Source of the DNA: RGIG464 sp045599585
GTDB lineage: Bacteria > Myxococcota_A > Bradymonadia > UBA4248
Assembly (NCBI GenBank): GCA_045599585.1
Contig: JAZRWH010000134.1
Span: 1 to 36,253 of the forward strand
DNA length: 36,253 nt
Direction: 5' to 3'
This document shows positions 8,713-16,750 of the stretch, piece after piece (the stretch's first letter is position 1; each line of letters starts with the position of its first letter). The notes under the pieces are model-generated. The model had not been told where the DNA came from, did no database searches, and was given only the letters and a program-made list of their open reading frames with translations. A program made the position numbers and the translations under genes.

Positions 8713-8727
8713 AACCTGCTTTTTCTT

Positions 8728-8785
8728 GTGGGGGATGTCTCCCCCTGAGCGGCTATCTCCTGCGGAGATACGCCGCTACCCCCTC
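8728..8785 (-). repeat. Dispersed palindromic element, copy 3
   Basis: Inverse orientation. On the minus strand it reads GAGGGGGTAGCGGCGTAT, the short stem CTCCGCAGGAG, ATAGCCGCTCAGGGGGAGAC and ATCCCCC. The flank GCCGCAGGCA, shared with other copies, lies just outside its 5' arm. The central stem differs completely from other copies but remains self-complementary. Confidence 0.85.
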
Positions 8786-8974
8786 TGCCTGCGGCAACGC
8801 TCTTACGATTACTTAACAAGTGATTTAATAATAATTCCTATAGAATTAGATTCGCTCAAATTCAAACGCTCCGTCCACAGGAAAACGAAAAGCTCTAAAC
8901 GGTTTTCTTTGAGCCCCCAAACAAACTCTGCTAGTCAAGCTCAGTCGTTTTGATGCCTCTAATCCTCATAAGTT

Positions 8975-9664
8975 CTATTGATCACAATTCGTAATTAACC
9001 ACTGAATACCCAATGCAACGCGACGACCGGGGTCTTCAAAATGACCACCCTCGTTCCATTCAAGCACAACAGATTTTACATTTGGATCTTTTTTAAGAAT
9101 CTGTTCCTGCATACGCGTTCGATCGCCGACAACCTTCATTACTTCGTTGCGCGTCTTTTCTTCGCCATCGCCAAGGCTGAGATACACAATGGAAGGCACC
9201 TTCACGGAAGCGTTTTGCATAAACGTATCCCATTGAGGAAACCAAAGCGAACCAGAGCAGGAAGCTGCACCAGCAAACTGATCGCTCGCGTAAATTGCCC
9301 ACAACGCAAAAAGGCCTGACAACGAATAGCCGGCTATCATGATCTTTCGATCGTCACCGTAATTCTGCTTTACATACGGAATGCATTGTTCAGTAACCCA
9401 TTCAAGCGTATGGCGTCCACCACCACCAAACGATTCAAAGCCTCTTACGGCATGCGTTGCCCAGGGAGAAGCATCGCGATTCAAATTTTCAAGCTCAAAG
9501 GCAACAAGCAAAAAGCTCGTTTTGTGGACAAGTTCCATCAGACATTTCCATAGGTACTCCACACCTTGCGGTTTAAAAGCATACAAACCAACTAAGATAA
9601 CAGGACCACCTTCGCCATTCTGCTTAAAAAAACAACGCTTTCCATTAATGATTACTTCATGCAT
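8975..9664 (-). CDS. Alpha/beta hydrolase, esterase-like
   Basis: The product, about 229 residues, resembles the COG2819/IroE-type esterases with an alpha/beta-hydrolase fold. It has the nucleophile elbow GYSLSG, an acidic loop (YLSLGDGEEKTRNE) and a C-terminal catalytic-type histidine in EWNEGGHFEDPG. Related enzymes cut siderophore or other esters, but no siderophore genes are nearby, so the substrate is open. The ATG at 9664 (MHEVIINGK) is preferred over an upstream in-frame start because the upstream residues look like untranslated AT-rich leader, and an AAGGA lies upstream of it. No signal peptide is visible. The gene is convergent with the upstream phosphatase gene and is followed on its 5' side by a long repeat-rich gap. 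Confidence 0.75.
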   Translation of the reverse strand: MHEVIINGKRCFFKQNGEGGPVILVGLYAFKPQGVEYLWKCLMELVHKTSFLLVAFELENLNRDASPWATHAVRGFESFGGGGRHTLEWVTEQCIPYVKQNYGDDRKIMIAGYSLSGLFALWAIYASDQFAGAASCSGSLWFPQWDTFMQNASVKVPSIVYLSLGDGEEKTRNEVMKVVGDRTRMQEQILKKDPNVKSVVLEWNEGGHFEDPGRRVALGIQWLITNCDQ

Positions 9665-9721
9665 TTCGCCAATTATCCTTGCCCTAACGAATGTTAAAAC
9701 GGCGCACATTAAAATGTGCAC

Positions 9722-9897
9722 TGATTTAAATTTTAGTATACAACAATAGACTATTTAAATAAACGAAATTTTATAAATATTGTGACAAACGATCAAGCTA
9801 ATTGCATAATAATTTGCATTTCATACGCATTATCTTTATTCTAAATCGTACAATTACTTTACAAACAAACACAATACAACAACACACACTACAGAGC
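9722..9897. other. AT-rich leader region, no gene
   Basis: This strongly AT-rich stretch lies upstream of the minus-strand hydrolase. It probably contains that gene's promoter, but no single box pair stands out. Nothing coding is seen. Confidence 0.4.
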
Positions 9898-10138
9898 CAC
9901 GGCTGTCCCACGAAAATTTAATAAAACACTCGAATAACCCTACAATAGCTTTGTTTTATCAATATATAGTCTTTTATAAACATAAAATTTACTTAAGGCG
10001 ACTGTTAAATCACACGCGTCGCGAAGCCGAAGGCAAGCAGCGGGCGCACCAGACGAGCGGGCGCGCATGTTGAAAAGGAGTATTTATCCACTCCATCATC
10101 CCTGCCTCGACACATAATCTGTAACGACCTCCATCGTT
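9898..10138 (+). mobile_element. Decayed MITE-like element, right end lost
   Basis: The left end CACGGCTGTCCCACGAA (9898 on) and the next 165 bp align with the intact element at 10167-10484. Shared blocks include the TAGCTTTgTTTTATC region, ATATATAGTC, ACTGTTAAATC and the GC-rich block GCGAAGCCGAAGGCAAGCAG to GAGCGGGCGCG (10021-10065). The interior then differs, with a short further match near CTGTAACGA (10120). No right terminal inverted repeat is present; the sequence runs into the 42-bp array at 10139. Confidence 0.65.
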
Positions 10139-10157
10139 TGAGCGTACGCATTCTTTA

Positions 10158-10166
10158 ATTTTGAAC
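10158..10166 (+). repeat. 9-bp target site duplication, left
   Basis: ATTTTGAAC directly abuts the left terminal inverted repeat of the MITE-like element. The same 9 bp recur at 10485-10493 against the right end. Confidence 0.85.
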
Positions 10167-10484
10167 CACTGCTGTCCCACGAAGTTTTTATAGAATACTC
10201 TGATAACTCTACAGTAGCTTTATTTTATCGATATATAGTCGTTTCTAAGCATGAAAAAGACTTAAGATTACTGTTAAATCGCCTGCGTCGCGAAGCCGAA
10301 GGCAAGCAGCGGGCGCACCAGACGAGCGGGCGCGACAAAAGAGCGCGGGGATTCCAAAGGGGCGTCCGCTATACGACGCCCCTTTGGGCCGTCCGCAGGA
10401 CAGAATGAGAATAAGAAAAGTATAAAATTCTGTAACGAGCGCATTTCGTTACAGTTAATGAGAATATGTTGTGGGACAGCAGTG
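10167..10484 (+). mobile_element. 318-bp MITE-like non-autonomous transposable element
   Basis: It is bounded by 14-bp perfect terminal inverted repeats (CACTGCTGTCCCAC at 10167-10180 and GTGGGACAGCAGTG at 10471-10484) and by the 9-bp direct duplication ATTTTGAAC. The interior has no transposase gene. It holds a GC-rich block (GCGAAGCCGAAGGCAAGCAG), a 13-bp perfect hairpin at 10354-10387 and a 9-bp hairpin near the right end (CTGTAACGA/TCGTTACAG). A minus-strand frame reads through but looks non-coding. The mobilising transposase would be elsewhere in the genome; a 9-bp duplication occurs in several IS families, so the family is not assigned. Confidence 0.85.
10354..10387. other. 13-bp perfect hairpin inside the MITE
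   Basis: CCAAAGGGGCGTC (10354-10366) pairs with GACGCCCCTTTGG (10375-10387) over an 8-nt loop. No T-run follows. It is the most stable structure within the element. Confidence 0.7.
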
Positions 10485-10493
10485 ATTTTGAAC
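10485..10493 (+). repeat. 9-bp target site duplication, right
   Basis: ATTTTGAAC lies directly after the right terminal inverted repeat and continues into CTAGGATTC of the 42-bp array. Confidence 0.85.
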
Positions 10494-10810
10494 CTAGGAT
10501 TCAAGAATGAGCGTACGCATTCTTTAATTTTGAACCTAGGATTCAAGAATGAGCTTGCGCATTCTTCAATTTTGAACCTAGGATTCAAGAATGAGCGTAC
10601 GCATTCTTTAATTTTGAACCTAGGATTCAAGAATGAGCGTACGCATTCTTCAATTTTGGGCCAAGGTTTCAAGAATGAGCGTACGCATTCTTCAATTTTG
10701 AATCTAAGATTCAAGAATGAGCGTACGCATTCTTCAATTTTGGGCCAAGGTTTCAAGAATGAGCGTGCGCATTCTTTAATTTTGGATTGCGAACTAAAGA
10801 ATGCGCAAAA

Positions 10811-11043
10811 AACGTGAAGTCTACGTTAGCGTAATGAAATAGGTCGAAAACTAAACGCCCTCACGGCGTTACAAATGCTTGCGCATACGCGAAGATCCGC
10901 AGAAATCTTCGCTTTAACATAAAAAGAATCCAACGTTAGCCCTGCAAAATTTCCGATAATTTCAATCTGCGGCGGAGTTTTTACAGATGATCAGCTTAAC
11001 GTCTTCGATGAATGCGCAGCCTCAAAAAGAAACAAACAGGAAA
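10811..11043. other. Intergenic region downstream of the MATE gene
   Basis: No gene is seen. The inverted repeat GCGAAGAT (10889-10896) with ATCTTCGC (10905-10912) could act as a weak transcription stop for the minus-strand MATE gene, but it lacks a good T-run on that strand. Confidence 0.4.
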
Positions 11044-12546
11044 CTAAAGCTTGATCTGTTTCCAGGATCCAGCTTTGATCTTAATGAACATGATGATTGC
11101 AAGTAATGCACAATAGGCAATGATGGTGCCCCAAATGCCACTGGCTCCGAGATCGAGCGCAATACCAAACAGGTAGGCCATCGGAATAAGTACGACAAAT
11201 AGGCCGCCTTCAACGTACATAACGAACTTGGTATTGCCCGCACCAAAAAGTGACTGTGTAAAAACGAGCGCACAAGCAATCGCAAACAGAGCTGGCGACA
11301 TGAGTCTGAGAATGCTGGCTGTCACATTGATGACAGAATCGACGCTTGAGAGAAGGCCTGCAATTTTTTCGGGGATAACAAACATCACGGCGCCCAATGC
11401 AATAAAGAAGAGTGCGACGATCTTAGCAGATTCCCAGATATAGTTTTCGGCCAGTGTAGGATCTTTTTTGCCAAGTGACTGACTGACAAGCGATGCCGTT
11501 GCAGTACCAAAAGCCATAGCACTCATAAATGTCACCGAGAGGATCGACACGAGATTATTTGTCGAGGAGGAATAAACTGGCGGAATGGCGTTGAGAAGTG
11601 AAGCCGATAGGTCGCTATGCCAAAGTGCGTTTACACCGAGCGTCGAATCAAGCATATTGTTCTGAGACGTAAACCACGCAGGGATATCCTTACCAGCATA
11701 CGCAGAGGTCGTAAGAAGCATATCCGAGGAGGCTTTTTCATCGAGCATGGCTATAATCTTAAAGATGAGCAAAAAGCCTGACATCAAAAAGATATTAGCA
11801 AACCCCGATGGAACTGAAACGCGAATGATATCCCATGAAGTACGACCGCTTAGCGATTTGGGGTGATAGAGTCGATATTGTTTGCGAATGTTGGGGAGGA
11901 ATGACCAGCCAATCATAATGGCAAGACCGATGTATGTGGCGATCAAAGAAGCAAAACCAGCCCCTGCAACATTCATTTCGGGGAACGGTCCAACGCCGAA
12001 AATGAGCAGATAGTTCAAAACGATGTTCGCTGTGTTCATAACGATCGAAGCGACCATATGAACGTAGGTTCGACTTGTGCCATCAAAAAAAGATTTGATA
12101 ACAGCCGTCGTGACCATACTTAGAACGCCTAAAAGTCGATAACGCGCATAAGGTACACCAAACGCCAAAACAGCATCGTTGTCGATAAGTGCACGGAAAA
12201 TGTTTGGAACAAAAATGTAAGCCAACGTACCGACAACGAGCGACGACAGCACTGCGCACATGGCTGCATTCGTCAACGCCGAACCAGCCTGAAGATAATT
12301 CTTTTCGCCGTGACGTCTTGCGACGATCGCCAGTGTTCCAATGCTAAGCGAACTTAAAAAGCCACCAAAAAGCCAAAGTAGCGGCGTCGAAAATCCAAGG
12401 GCTGACTGTCCAGCGACAGCATAACTCGGATCGAGCCAGCCAACCATGACTGTATCAAGGATATTGATCGCGGTCTGTGTCAGCATCGCAATGACGACAG
12501 GAATCGCCATCTTGAGGATCACAGGCCAGTACTGCGTCTTAAACAT
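11044..12546 (-). CDS. MATE family efflux transporter
   Basis: This is a 500-residue integral membrane protein of the MATE (multi antimicrobial extrusion) family, with about 12 hydrophobic segments and two related halves. The start of each half carries the usual signature: PVVIAMLTQTAINILDTVMVGW in essence, and MSAMAFGTATASLVSQSLG later. MATE proteins export cationic organic compounds by Na+ or H+ antiport across the inner membrane. An unusual hydrophilic segment of about 60 residues (roughly 275-335, LDEKASSDM to YSSSTNN) sits between the halves and would face the periplasm. The gene starts 2 nt after the stop of the nuclease gene, with GGAGAA as ribosome site, so the two are translationally linked. 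Confidence 0.9.
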   Translation of the reverse strand: MFKTQYWPVILKMAIPVVIAMLTQTAINILDTVMVGWLDPSYAVAGQSALGFSTPLLWLFGGFLSSLSIGTLAIVARRHGEKNYLQAGSALTNAAMCAVLSSLVVGTLAYIFVPNIFRALIDNDAVLAFGVPYARYRLLGVLSMVTTAVIKSFFDGTSRTYVHMVASIVMNTANIVLNYLLIFGVGPFPEMNVAGAGFASLIATYIGLAIMIGWSFLPNIRKQYRLYHPKSLSGRTSWDIIRVSVPSGFANIFLMSGFLLIFKIIAMLDEKASSDMLLTTSAYAGKDIPAWFTSQNNMLDSTLGVNALWHSDLSASLLNAIPPVYSSSTNNLVSILSVTFMSAMAFGTATASLVSQSLGKKDPTLAENYIWESAKIVALFFIALGAVMFVIPEKIAGLLSSVDSVINVTASILRLMSPALFAIACALVFTQSLFGAGNTKFVMYVEGGLFVVLIPMAYLFGIALDLGASGIWGTIIAYCALLAIIMFIKIKAGSWKQIKL

Positions 12547-12548
12547 GG

Positions 12549-14096
12549 TTATTCTCCGCAGATTTCAGCATGCGATTTATGCTTGAGCCAAGACTGTTTT
12601 TCATCGCCCATTTTAGAAACGGCCTCATTAAAGGTCGAACCGAGTGACCAAACACCAACTTTTGCCTCACGCGCTTCAAGTTCAGCAGCGCAATAGGCTG
12701 CCTGACGCTGAGAAGTAAAACTCGTGTAGGAGAACGCGTAGCCCATGCGCGTCAATTCTTCAGCAACATCGACGTATTTACCATCTTTTTTGACTTTGAG
12801 ATAAGCGAGGAAGCGATAGTTCGTGGAATCGGTAAGACAGACAGGATCGGTAGCCGAACGCGTTTCACATTCGATCTCGACGATACCTTTATTTTCATCA
12901 GAGAACAGCAAATCATTGATCGCCACCTGAGCTGCGTACCCCATGGGTTCGCTATGCTCTAGATCCGTAAAATTATCAGCTTGAGCGGGATCACACGCAT
13001 TTGCATTATTGTATGAGGGGTCTATTGGCGAAGGCGTCGGTTTTTTAAGACACTCGGGAGAATCAATGCCATGTAGACGTAGAGCAATATATTTCGACGG
13101 CTTACATTGGCCATCATTGATGATTTTGACTCTGACGGTGTCACCGTCGACAGCCAAATAAGCCTGAGCATGCGATCCATTTTCGATCAAGCAGGTCGTT
13201 TCTTTTTTGCAGTAGCGCGAACATCCATCACCGTCAGCCGTGTTACCATCATCACACTCTTCATCAGGTTCGAGCGTACCCGTACCACAGTTCGATTTTA
13301 CCGTCGACGTTGATAGTACACATTGTCCATTCTGCACTTTGCAGACACGTTCTTCGCCGTCGAGCTCGTACCCGATAAAGTAGGGATCACAAACTTCGCC
13401 AGCTTCATGTTTTTTGTCATTACACTTCGTCTCAGGGCCAGGATTTGGCGTCGGATAATAGCCTGTTTCTTTGATGCACTTGCTTGAGCAACCGTCACCG
13501 TTCACAGAATTGCCATCGTCACAGGTCTCGTCTGACTCAACGATACCGTTGCCGCAGTGGGAATTCGGAGAAACGCTTTCTTGCTCGCACTTGCTTGAGC
13601 AGCCATCGCCGTCCAAAAGATTGCCGTCGTCGCAAGCTTCGCCGGATTCCACGATGCCATTACCGCAAACGGGAGATATCGGATTACTTTCTTGCTTGCA
13701 CTTGCTTGAGCAGCCATCACCGTCCAAAAGATTGCCGTCGTCGCAAGCTTCACCGGATTCCACGATGCCATTACCGCAAACGGGAGGTATCGGATTACTT
13801 TCTTGCTCGCACTTGCTTGAGCAGCCATCGCCGTCCAAAGTATTGCCATCGTCGCAAGCTTCGCCGGATTCTACGATGCCATTACCGCAAATGGGGGGTG
13901 TCGGATTGCTTTCTTGTTCGCACTTGCTTGAGCAGCCATCTCCGTCCAAGGTATTGCCGTCGTCACAAGCTTCACCAGTCTCCACTGTGCCGTTTCCGCA
14001 AAAGGACTCACTGTGGACTGCTGAATCATCATCCGAACAGGCAAAGGACACCATAGACGCCAAAATGAACGTCATGACAAAACGCAACTTTTTCAT
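12549..14096 (-). CDS. DUF4215-repeat lipoprotein with thermonuclease domain
   Basis: Starting at 14096 (ATG after AGGTGAAAAT), the 515-residue protein has a lipoprotein signal (lipobox VSFAC, Cys20). Six Cys-rich DUF4215 units follow (CGNGxVExGExCDDGN, then GDGCSSKC), about 37 residues each, nearly identical at the DNA level in the first four. A divergent Cys-containing stretch lies before the last unit. From about residue 325 a staphylococcal-nuclease-like domain follows: DGDTVRVKI, ALRLHGIDSPE, YRFLAYLKV, LTRMGYAFSY and AREAKVGVWSL. The family cuts DNA or RNA with Ca2+; the Asp, Arg and Glu motif positions look kept. It is predicted to be anchored in the outer membrane or exposed at the surface. 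DUF4215 units may be disulphide-rich spacers. Confidence 0.88.
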   Translation of the reverse strand: MKKLRFVMTFILASMVSFACSDDDSAVHSESFCGNGTVETGEACDDGNTLDGDGCSSKCEQESNPTPPICGNGIVESGEACDDGNTLDGDGCSSKCEQESNPIPPVCGNGIVESGEACDDGNLLDGDGCSSKCKQESNPISPVCGNGIVESGEACDDGNLLDGDGCSSKCEQESVSPNSHCGNGIVESDETCDDGNSVNGDGCSSKCIKETGYYPTPNPGPETKCNDKKHEAGEVCDPYFIGYELDGEERVCKVQNGQCVLSTSTVKSNCGTGTLEPDEECDDGNTADGDGCSRYCKKETTCLIENGSHAQAYLAVDGDTVRVKIINDGQCKPSKYIALRLHGIDSPECLKKPTPSPIDPSYNNANACDPAQADNFTDLEHSEPMGYAAQVAINDLLFSDENKGIVEIECETRSATDPVCLTDSTNYRFLAYLKVKKDGKYVDVAEELTRMGYAFSYTSFTSQRQAAYCAAELEAREAKVGVWSLGSTFNEAVSKMGDEKQSWLKHKSHAEICGE

Positions 14097-14110
14097 ATTT
14101 TCACCTAATT

Positions 14111-14128
14111 GCTCTCCTAAAAGAGAGC
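14111..14128 (-). promoter_or_regulatory. 5' UTR hairpin of the nuclease lipoprotein
   Basis: A 6-bp hairpin (GCTCTC/GAGAGC) lies just upstream of the AGGTG ribosome site of the nuclease gene. On the coding strand a T-run precedes rather than follows it, so it is not a terminator for that strand. Confidence 0.3.
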
Positions 14129-14189
14129 ATAAAAAAAGAACCACCGGAGCTGTAATATCAAAACACGAGCAAATCTGATGATTCTGGAG

Positions 14190-14921
14190 TTATTCAACCG
14201 TAAAAGGTTTGCTGGCGAGCAAGACACCATCTTCGTTGTACACCTCGCAAAGCCAAGCCCCTGTCATAGACTGCGTGAGATTGAGTTTAGACCATGTTCT
14301 CCACGCAGGGCTTTGACCAACTGCCAGCTCATAAGACTGAGACAACCCAGTAGAATGAATAAATTTAAGCGTAACGTAACGCTCATTTTCGTCGTTCGAA
14401 GATAATTCCGCAAAACAGAAAATCGAAGCATCTTCTATTGTGAAAGAATCTCGCTCATCCACGGGAAGCCGACGTACAATCCCCGTAGCTAATGCTTGAC
14501 GTACGACTTTGAGACCACGCTCATCTTTTTCGATAGGCTGAGCCGAATGAAACTCAACAGACGGCCGTGATCGACGATGTTGACGCTGAGGCTCGGCTTG
14601 CTCAGCCGCGACTTCAGTCTGTTTTTCAACGCCAGCTTTCTGATCGGGATGAGCCTTAGCCATTTCTTCCATAAATTCGCGTTTCCACTGAGCCCGTAAA
14701 TCGTCACGAACCTCAGTTAATACTTCATTTTTGAGACGTTCACGAGCATCTACATCGAGCCGCGAAAGTGGCACATTCGATAGATCACACACCTCGCAAG
14801 TCCGACACGGCGTCGATTGGGGACATTCTTGGGCACACGAAAACAGTGCTACAGATGAGCACAACAGCGTACTGACCAGCAAACCGTGCTGGATTAATTG
14901 TTGAAAGCACCCCAAAAACAT
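14190..14921 (-). CDS. DUF2914 lipoprotein
   Basis: The 243-residue protein has a lipoprotein signal peptide (VALFSC, Cys29) followed by four more cysteines (CPQSTPCRTCEVC). A charged, probably helical linker comes next, with a DUF2914 domain over about residues 135-243. The domain is recognised by LATGIVRRLPV, DSFTIEDASIFCFAEL, SPAWRTWSKLNL and TGAWLCEVYNEDG. DUF2914 is a small beta-rich domain found in envelope proteins; its role is not known. The gene is divergent from the zinc-ribbon/SH3 gene and lies 93 bp upstream of the nuclease gene on the same strand, so all three may form one transcript. Confidence 0.8.
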   Translation of the reverse strand: MFLGCFQQLIQHGLLVSTLLCSSVALFSCAQECPQSTPCRTCEVCDLSNVPLSRLDVDARERLKNEVLTEVRDDLRAQWKREFMEEMAKAHPDQKAGVEKQTEVAAEQAEPQRQHRRSRPSVEFHSAQPIEKDERGLKVVRQALATGIVRRLPVDERDSFTIEDASIFCFAELSSNDENERYVTLKFIHSTGLSQSYELAVGQSPAWRTWSKLNLTQSMTGAWLCEVYNEDGVLLASKPFTVE

Positions 14922-15160
14922 ACCTGCCCTAAATAAGCCCTATACGCCCCCCAATAAACGGCTAATTATGACGAATTTAAACGATTTTGTAAACCTCCCC
15001 CCTAAAAAGCCCCCTCACGGATGATGCTTGTCAACTGTCCCCCAAAATCGACCTCTAAAATTTTGCACAATCTGCATCTACGATTAAATTCGAACCAAGA
15101 CGGGGGAATGCTCAATCGTTTTCAGCTTTAACAGGCGTTTTGCCAAGGATGGTAAGAAGG
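14922..15160. promoter_or_regulatory. Divergent promoter region
   Basis: This 239-bp region separates divergent genes and must hold promoters for the DUF2914 gene (minus) and the zinc-ribbon/SH3 gene (plus). It has C-rich tracts in an AT-rich background. I cannot assign boxes with confidence. Confidence 0.4.
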
Positions 15161-16717
15161 ATGATTTGCCCAAGCTGTGGAAAAGACATAAAAGCCGCGA
15201 ACAATCAGCGATTTTGTATTTATTGTGGTCAGCCGCTGACAAACGGCCAGAAAGCCCAAACTTCTACCCCGAATACTTCAGGGGTGATGCGTATCCACCG
15301 AAAAGCAGATTTTTCGCAGTCAGCCCTTCCAGCCATTCAACAGGATAATTCGAAACAGAAAATGACGCTGGCCAGCCTTAGCGGAACCAATGCCGCGATT
15401 AAGCCAGCCGCAGAGGACACGGACATGTCAAAGAACAAACAGAGCCTTGAGCTTAAGAATCTTCTCGATAGCCTGGATGGTTCCAAGCGTAGCACAAAAT
15501 CTGCCGCAGCTAACATCCGAGACAACGACGAGGTCAGCAGCTGCTTCAATGATGAAGATGGTGCGGATGTCGATCTTTCATCCTCATATGATTCGATGGA
15601 ACTTGATCCTTCTGGATCAATGCCCCGCGGCCGTTCTATCGTCTCACGTCAGAATGGTTCAACGCAGAGCCTCGTTCGAGAATCCTCCAGATTTGCTGCT
15701 AATGTTGAAGATGATGACGAAGAAGATCTTCTCTCTGACGAACGTGATGACTCTGTAGATTTTACGGACAATGGTTTCTTCTTGGGCGACGAAGAGGACG
15801 ACAATACCTCTGGCCCCATTCCTACAGCTTCGGGCACTTTTACGCGCGATTCGAGTGGTGGCTTCAAACTTGCGCTTGAAACCATCAAAACAGCCTTTTC
15901 TAAAGCTGTAGACAAAGCTCGTGATGCAATTTCAAACATCACGAAAGGCAGTTCTGCCACCAAAACATCGCGCCGAGCCAAAAACCAAATGGCTACGCAG
16001 AGTCTTGAGCTTAAAAAAGAAAAACGCACCAAAGCCATCGCTCTCCTCGTTGTGGTTGTTGCGATTTGCGCATTGATCGTCCTAGTTGTTGCTCGTGGTT
16101 CACGACCTGCCACACAAGTCGAAAACGCTGTGGCGACCAATGATACGAATAATTTTGAGTTGATTGAAATTCCCGCAGACGACAGCCTTGATGGCGAAAT
16201 CCCTGCGTTTGATCCGGCGGCTGCTGGATTTGCAAGCAACGACTTTGACTTTGCTGAAGACGAAGCGGATCCCGAAGCACCGGTGATCCAGGCTGCAGCT
16301 GCAAAAGCTACAGCTAAGGCTGAAGCACCTTCCGTTAAGTCCAATCTGAAAGAAAAACGTCAGTACGGACGCAACGACAATTTGATGGCCTCAGCCAGCA
16401 AAGGCGAAAACTTTAAAGTTAAACGTGCCTGCGTCATGCGCGAAGGCCCTGCAAGCCGTTTCCCGTTCGTTACTGAAGTTAAATCCGGTACGACCATCGA
16501 AATCCTTACAAAGACGGACGAAGACTGGCTCTTCCAAAATGGCGTTTGGACAAAAAATGGACAAGCCAATCGTCTTGGTCCTGGAACCCAATTTGCCGCC
16601 GCAGACAAAGGTATGACGGTCGCCGCTCCGCAAGGACGCGTCATTTCTGCTAAAAATTGGCGTTATGTCAAAGCAGGCAATAAGTACGGCTATGTTGGCC
16701 CTGCCTGCTTTAAATAA
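15161..16717 (+). CDS. Zinc-ribbon, transmembrane, SH3-domain protein
   Basis: The predicted 518-residue protein begins with a zinc ribbon (C3-X2-C6, C19-X2-C22; MICPSCGKDI), followed by a long Ser/Asp-rich disordered region. A basic stretch and a single membrane segment come next (about 293-312, ALLVVVVAICALIVLVVA), then an acidic linker. The C-terminal SH3b-like domain (about 412-518) is recognised by VMREGPASRFPFVTEVKSGTTIEIL and YGYVGPACF, read in parts. The topology puts the zinc ribbon in the cytoplasm and SH3 in the periplasm, where SH3b domains often bind peptidoglycan. The SH3 has an insertion of about 40 residues. The start is uncertain: ATG 15161 gives the usual ribbon start, while ATG 15149 and TTG 15140 are also in frame. 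No enzymatic motif is visible. Confidence 0.75.
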   Translation: MICPSCGKDIKAANNQRFCIYCGQPLTNGQKAQTSTPNTSGVMRIHRKADFSQSALPAIQQDNSKQKMTLASLSGTNAAIKPAAEDTDMSKNKQSLELKNLLDSLDGSKRSTKSAAANIRDNDEVSSCFNDEDGADVDLSSSYDSMELDPSGSMPRGRSIVSRQNGSTQSLVRESSRFAANVEDDDEEDLLSDERDDSVDFTDNGFFLGDEEDDNTSGPIPTASGTFTRDSSGGFKLALETIKTAFSKAVDKARDAISNITKGSSATKTSRRAKNQMATQSLELKKEKRTKAIALLVVVVAICALIVLVVARGSRPATQVENAVATNDTNNFELIEIPADDSLDGEIPAFDPAAAGFASNDFDFAEDEADPEAPVIQAAAAKATAKAEAPSVKSNLKEKRQYGRNDNLMASASKGENFKVKRACVMREGPASRFPFVTEVKSGTTIEILTKTDEDWLFQNGVWTKNGQANRLGPGTQFAAADKGMTVAAPQGRVISAKNWRYVKAGNKYGYVGPACFK

Positions 16718-16750
16718 TCAGCTTACAAATTCATAGACGCGCCGCAGCCC

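Larger units (their letters stand above)
10140..10810. repeat. 42-bp double-palindrome tandem array, interrupted
   Basis: The core GAGCGTACGC, inside AAGAATG...CATTCTT arms, recurs at 10140, then at 10509, 10551, 10593, 10635, 10677, 10719 and 10761, exactly 42 bp apart. Variants are GAGCTTGCGC and GAGCGTGCGC, and a degenerate end lies near 10796. Between cores lies a second palindrome in three versions: TTGAACCTAGGATTCAA, TTGAATCTAAGATTCAA and TTGGGCCAAGGTTTCAA. The first and second unit are separated by the MITE at 10167-10484; deleting it with one target duplication restores the 42-bp phase. Because 42 is a multiple of three, open frames run through on both strands, but no ribosome binding site or sensible protein supports coding. 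Confidence 0.9.

Noticed and set aside
8684..8953. Frame of 89 residues overlapping repeat copy 3
   Set aside because: It overlaps the end of the phosphatase gene and the repeat element and has no protein-like pattern.
10140..10810. The 42-bp array as a CRISPR array
   Set aside because: There are no unique spacers: the whole 42 bp is repeated, with only three variants of the second half. No cas genes are nearby.
10274..10817. Open frames on both strands across the 42-bp array, encoding 14-residue repeats
   Set aside because: The period is a multiple of three, so any stop-free unit gives long frames. There is no ribosome site, and the minus frame also runs through the MITE hairpin and its terminal repeat.
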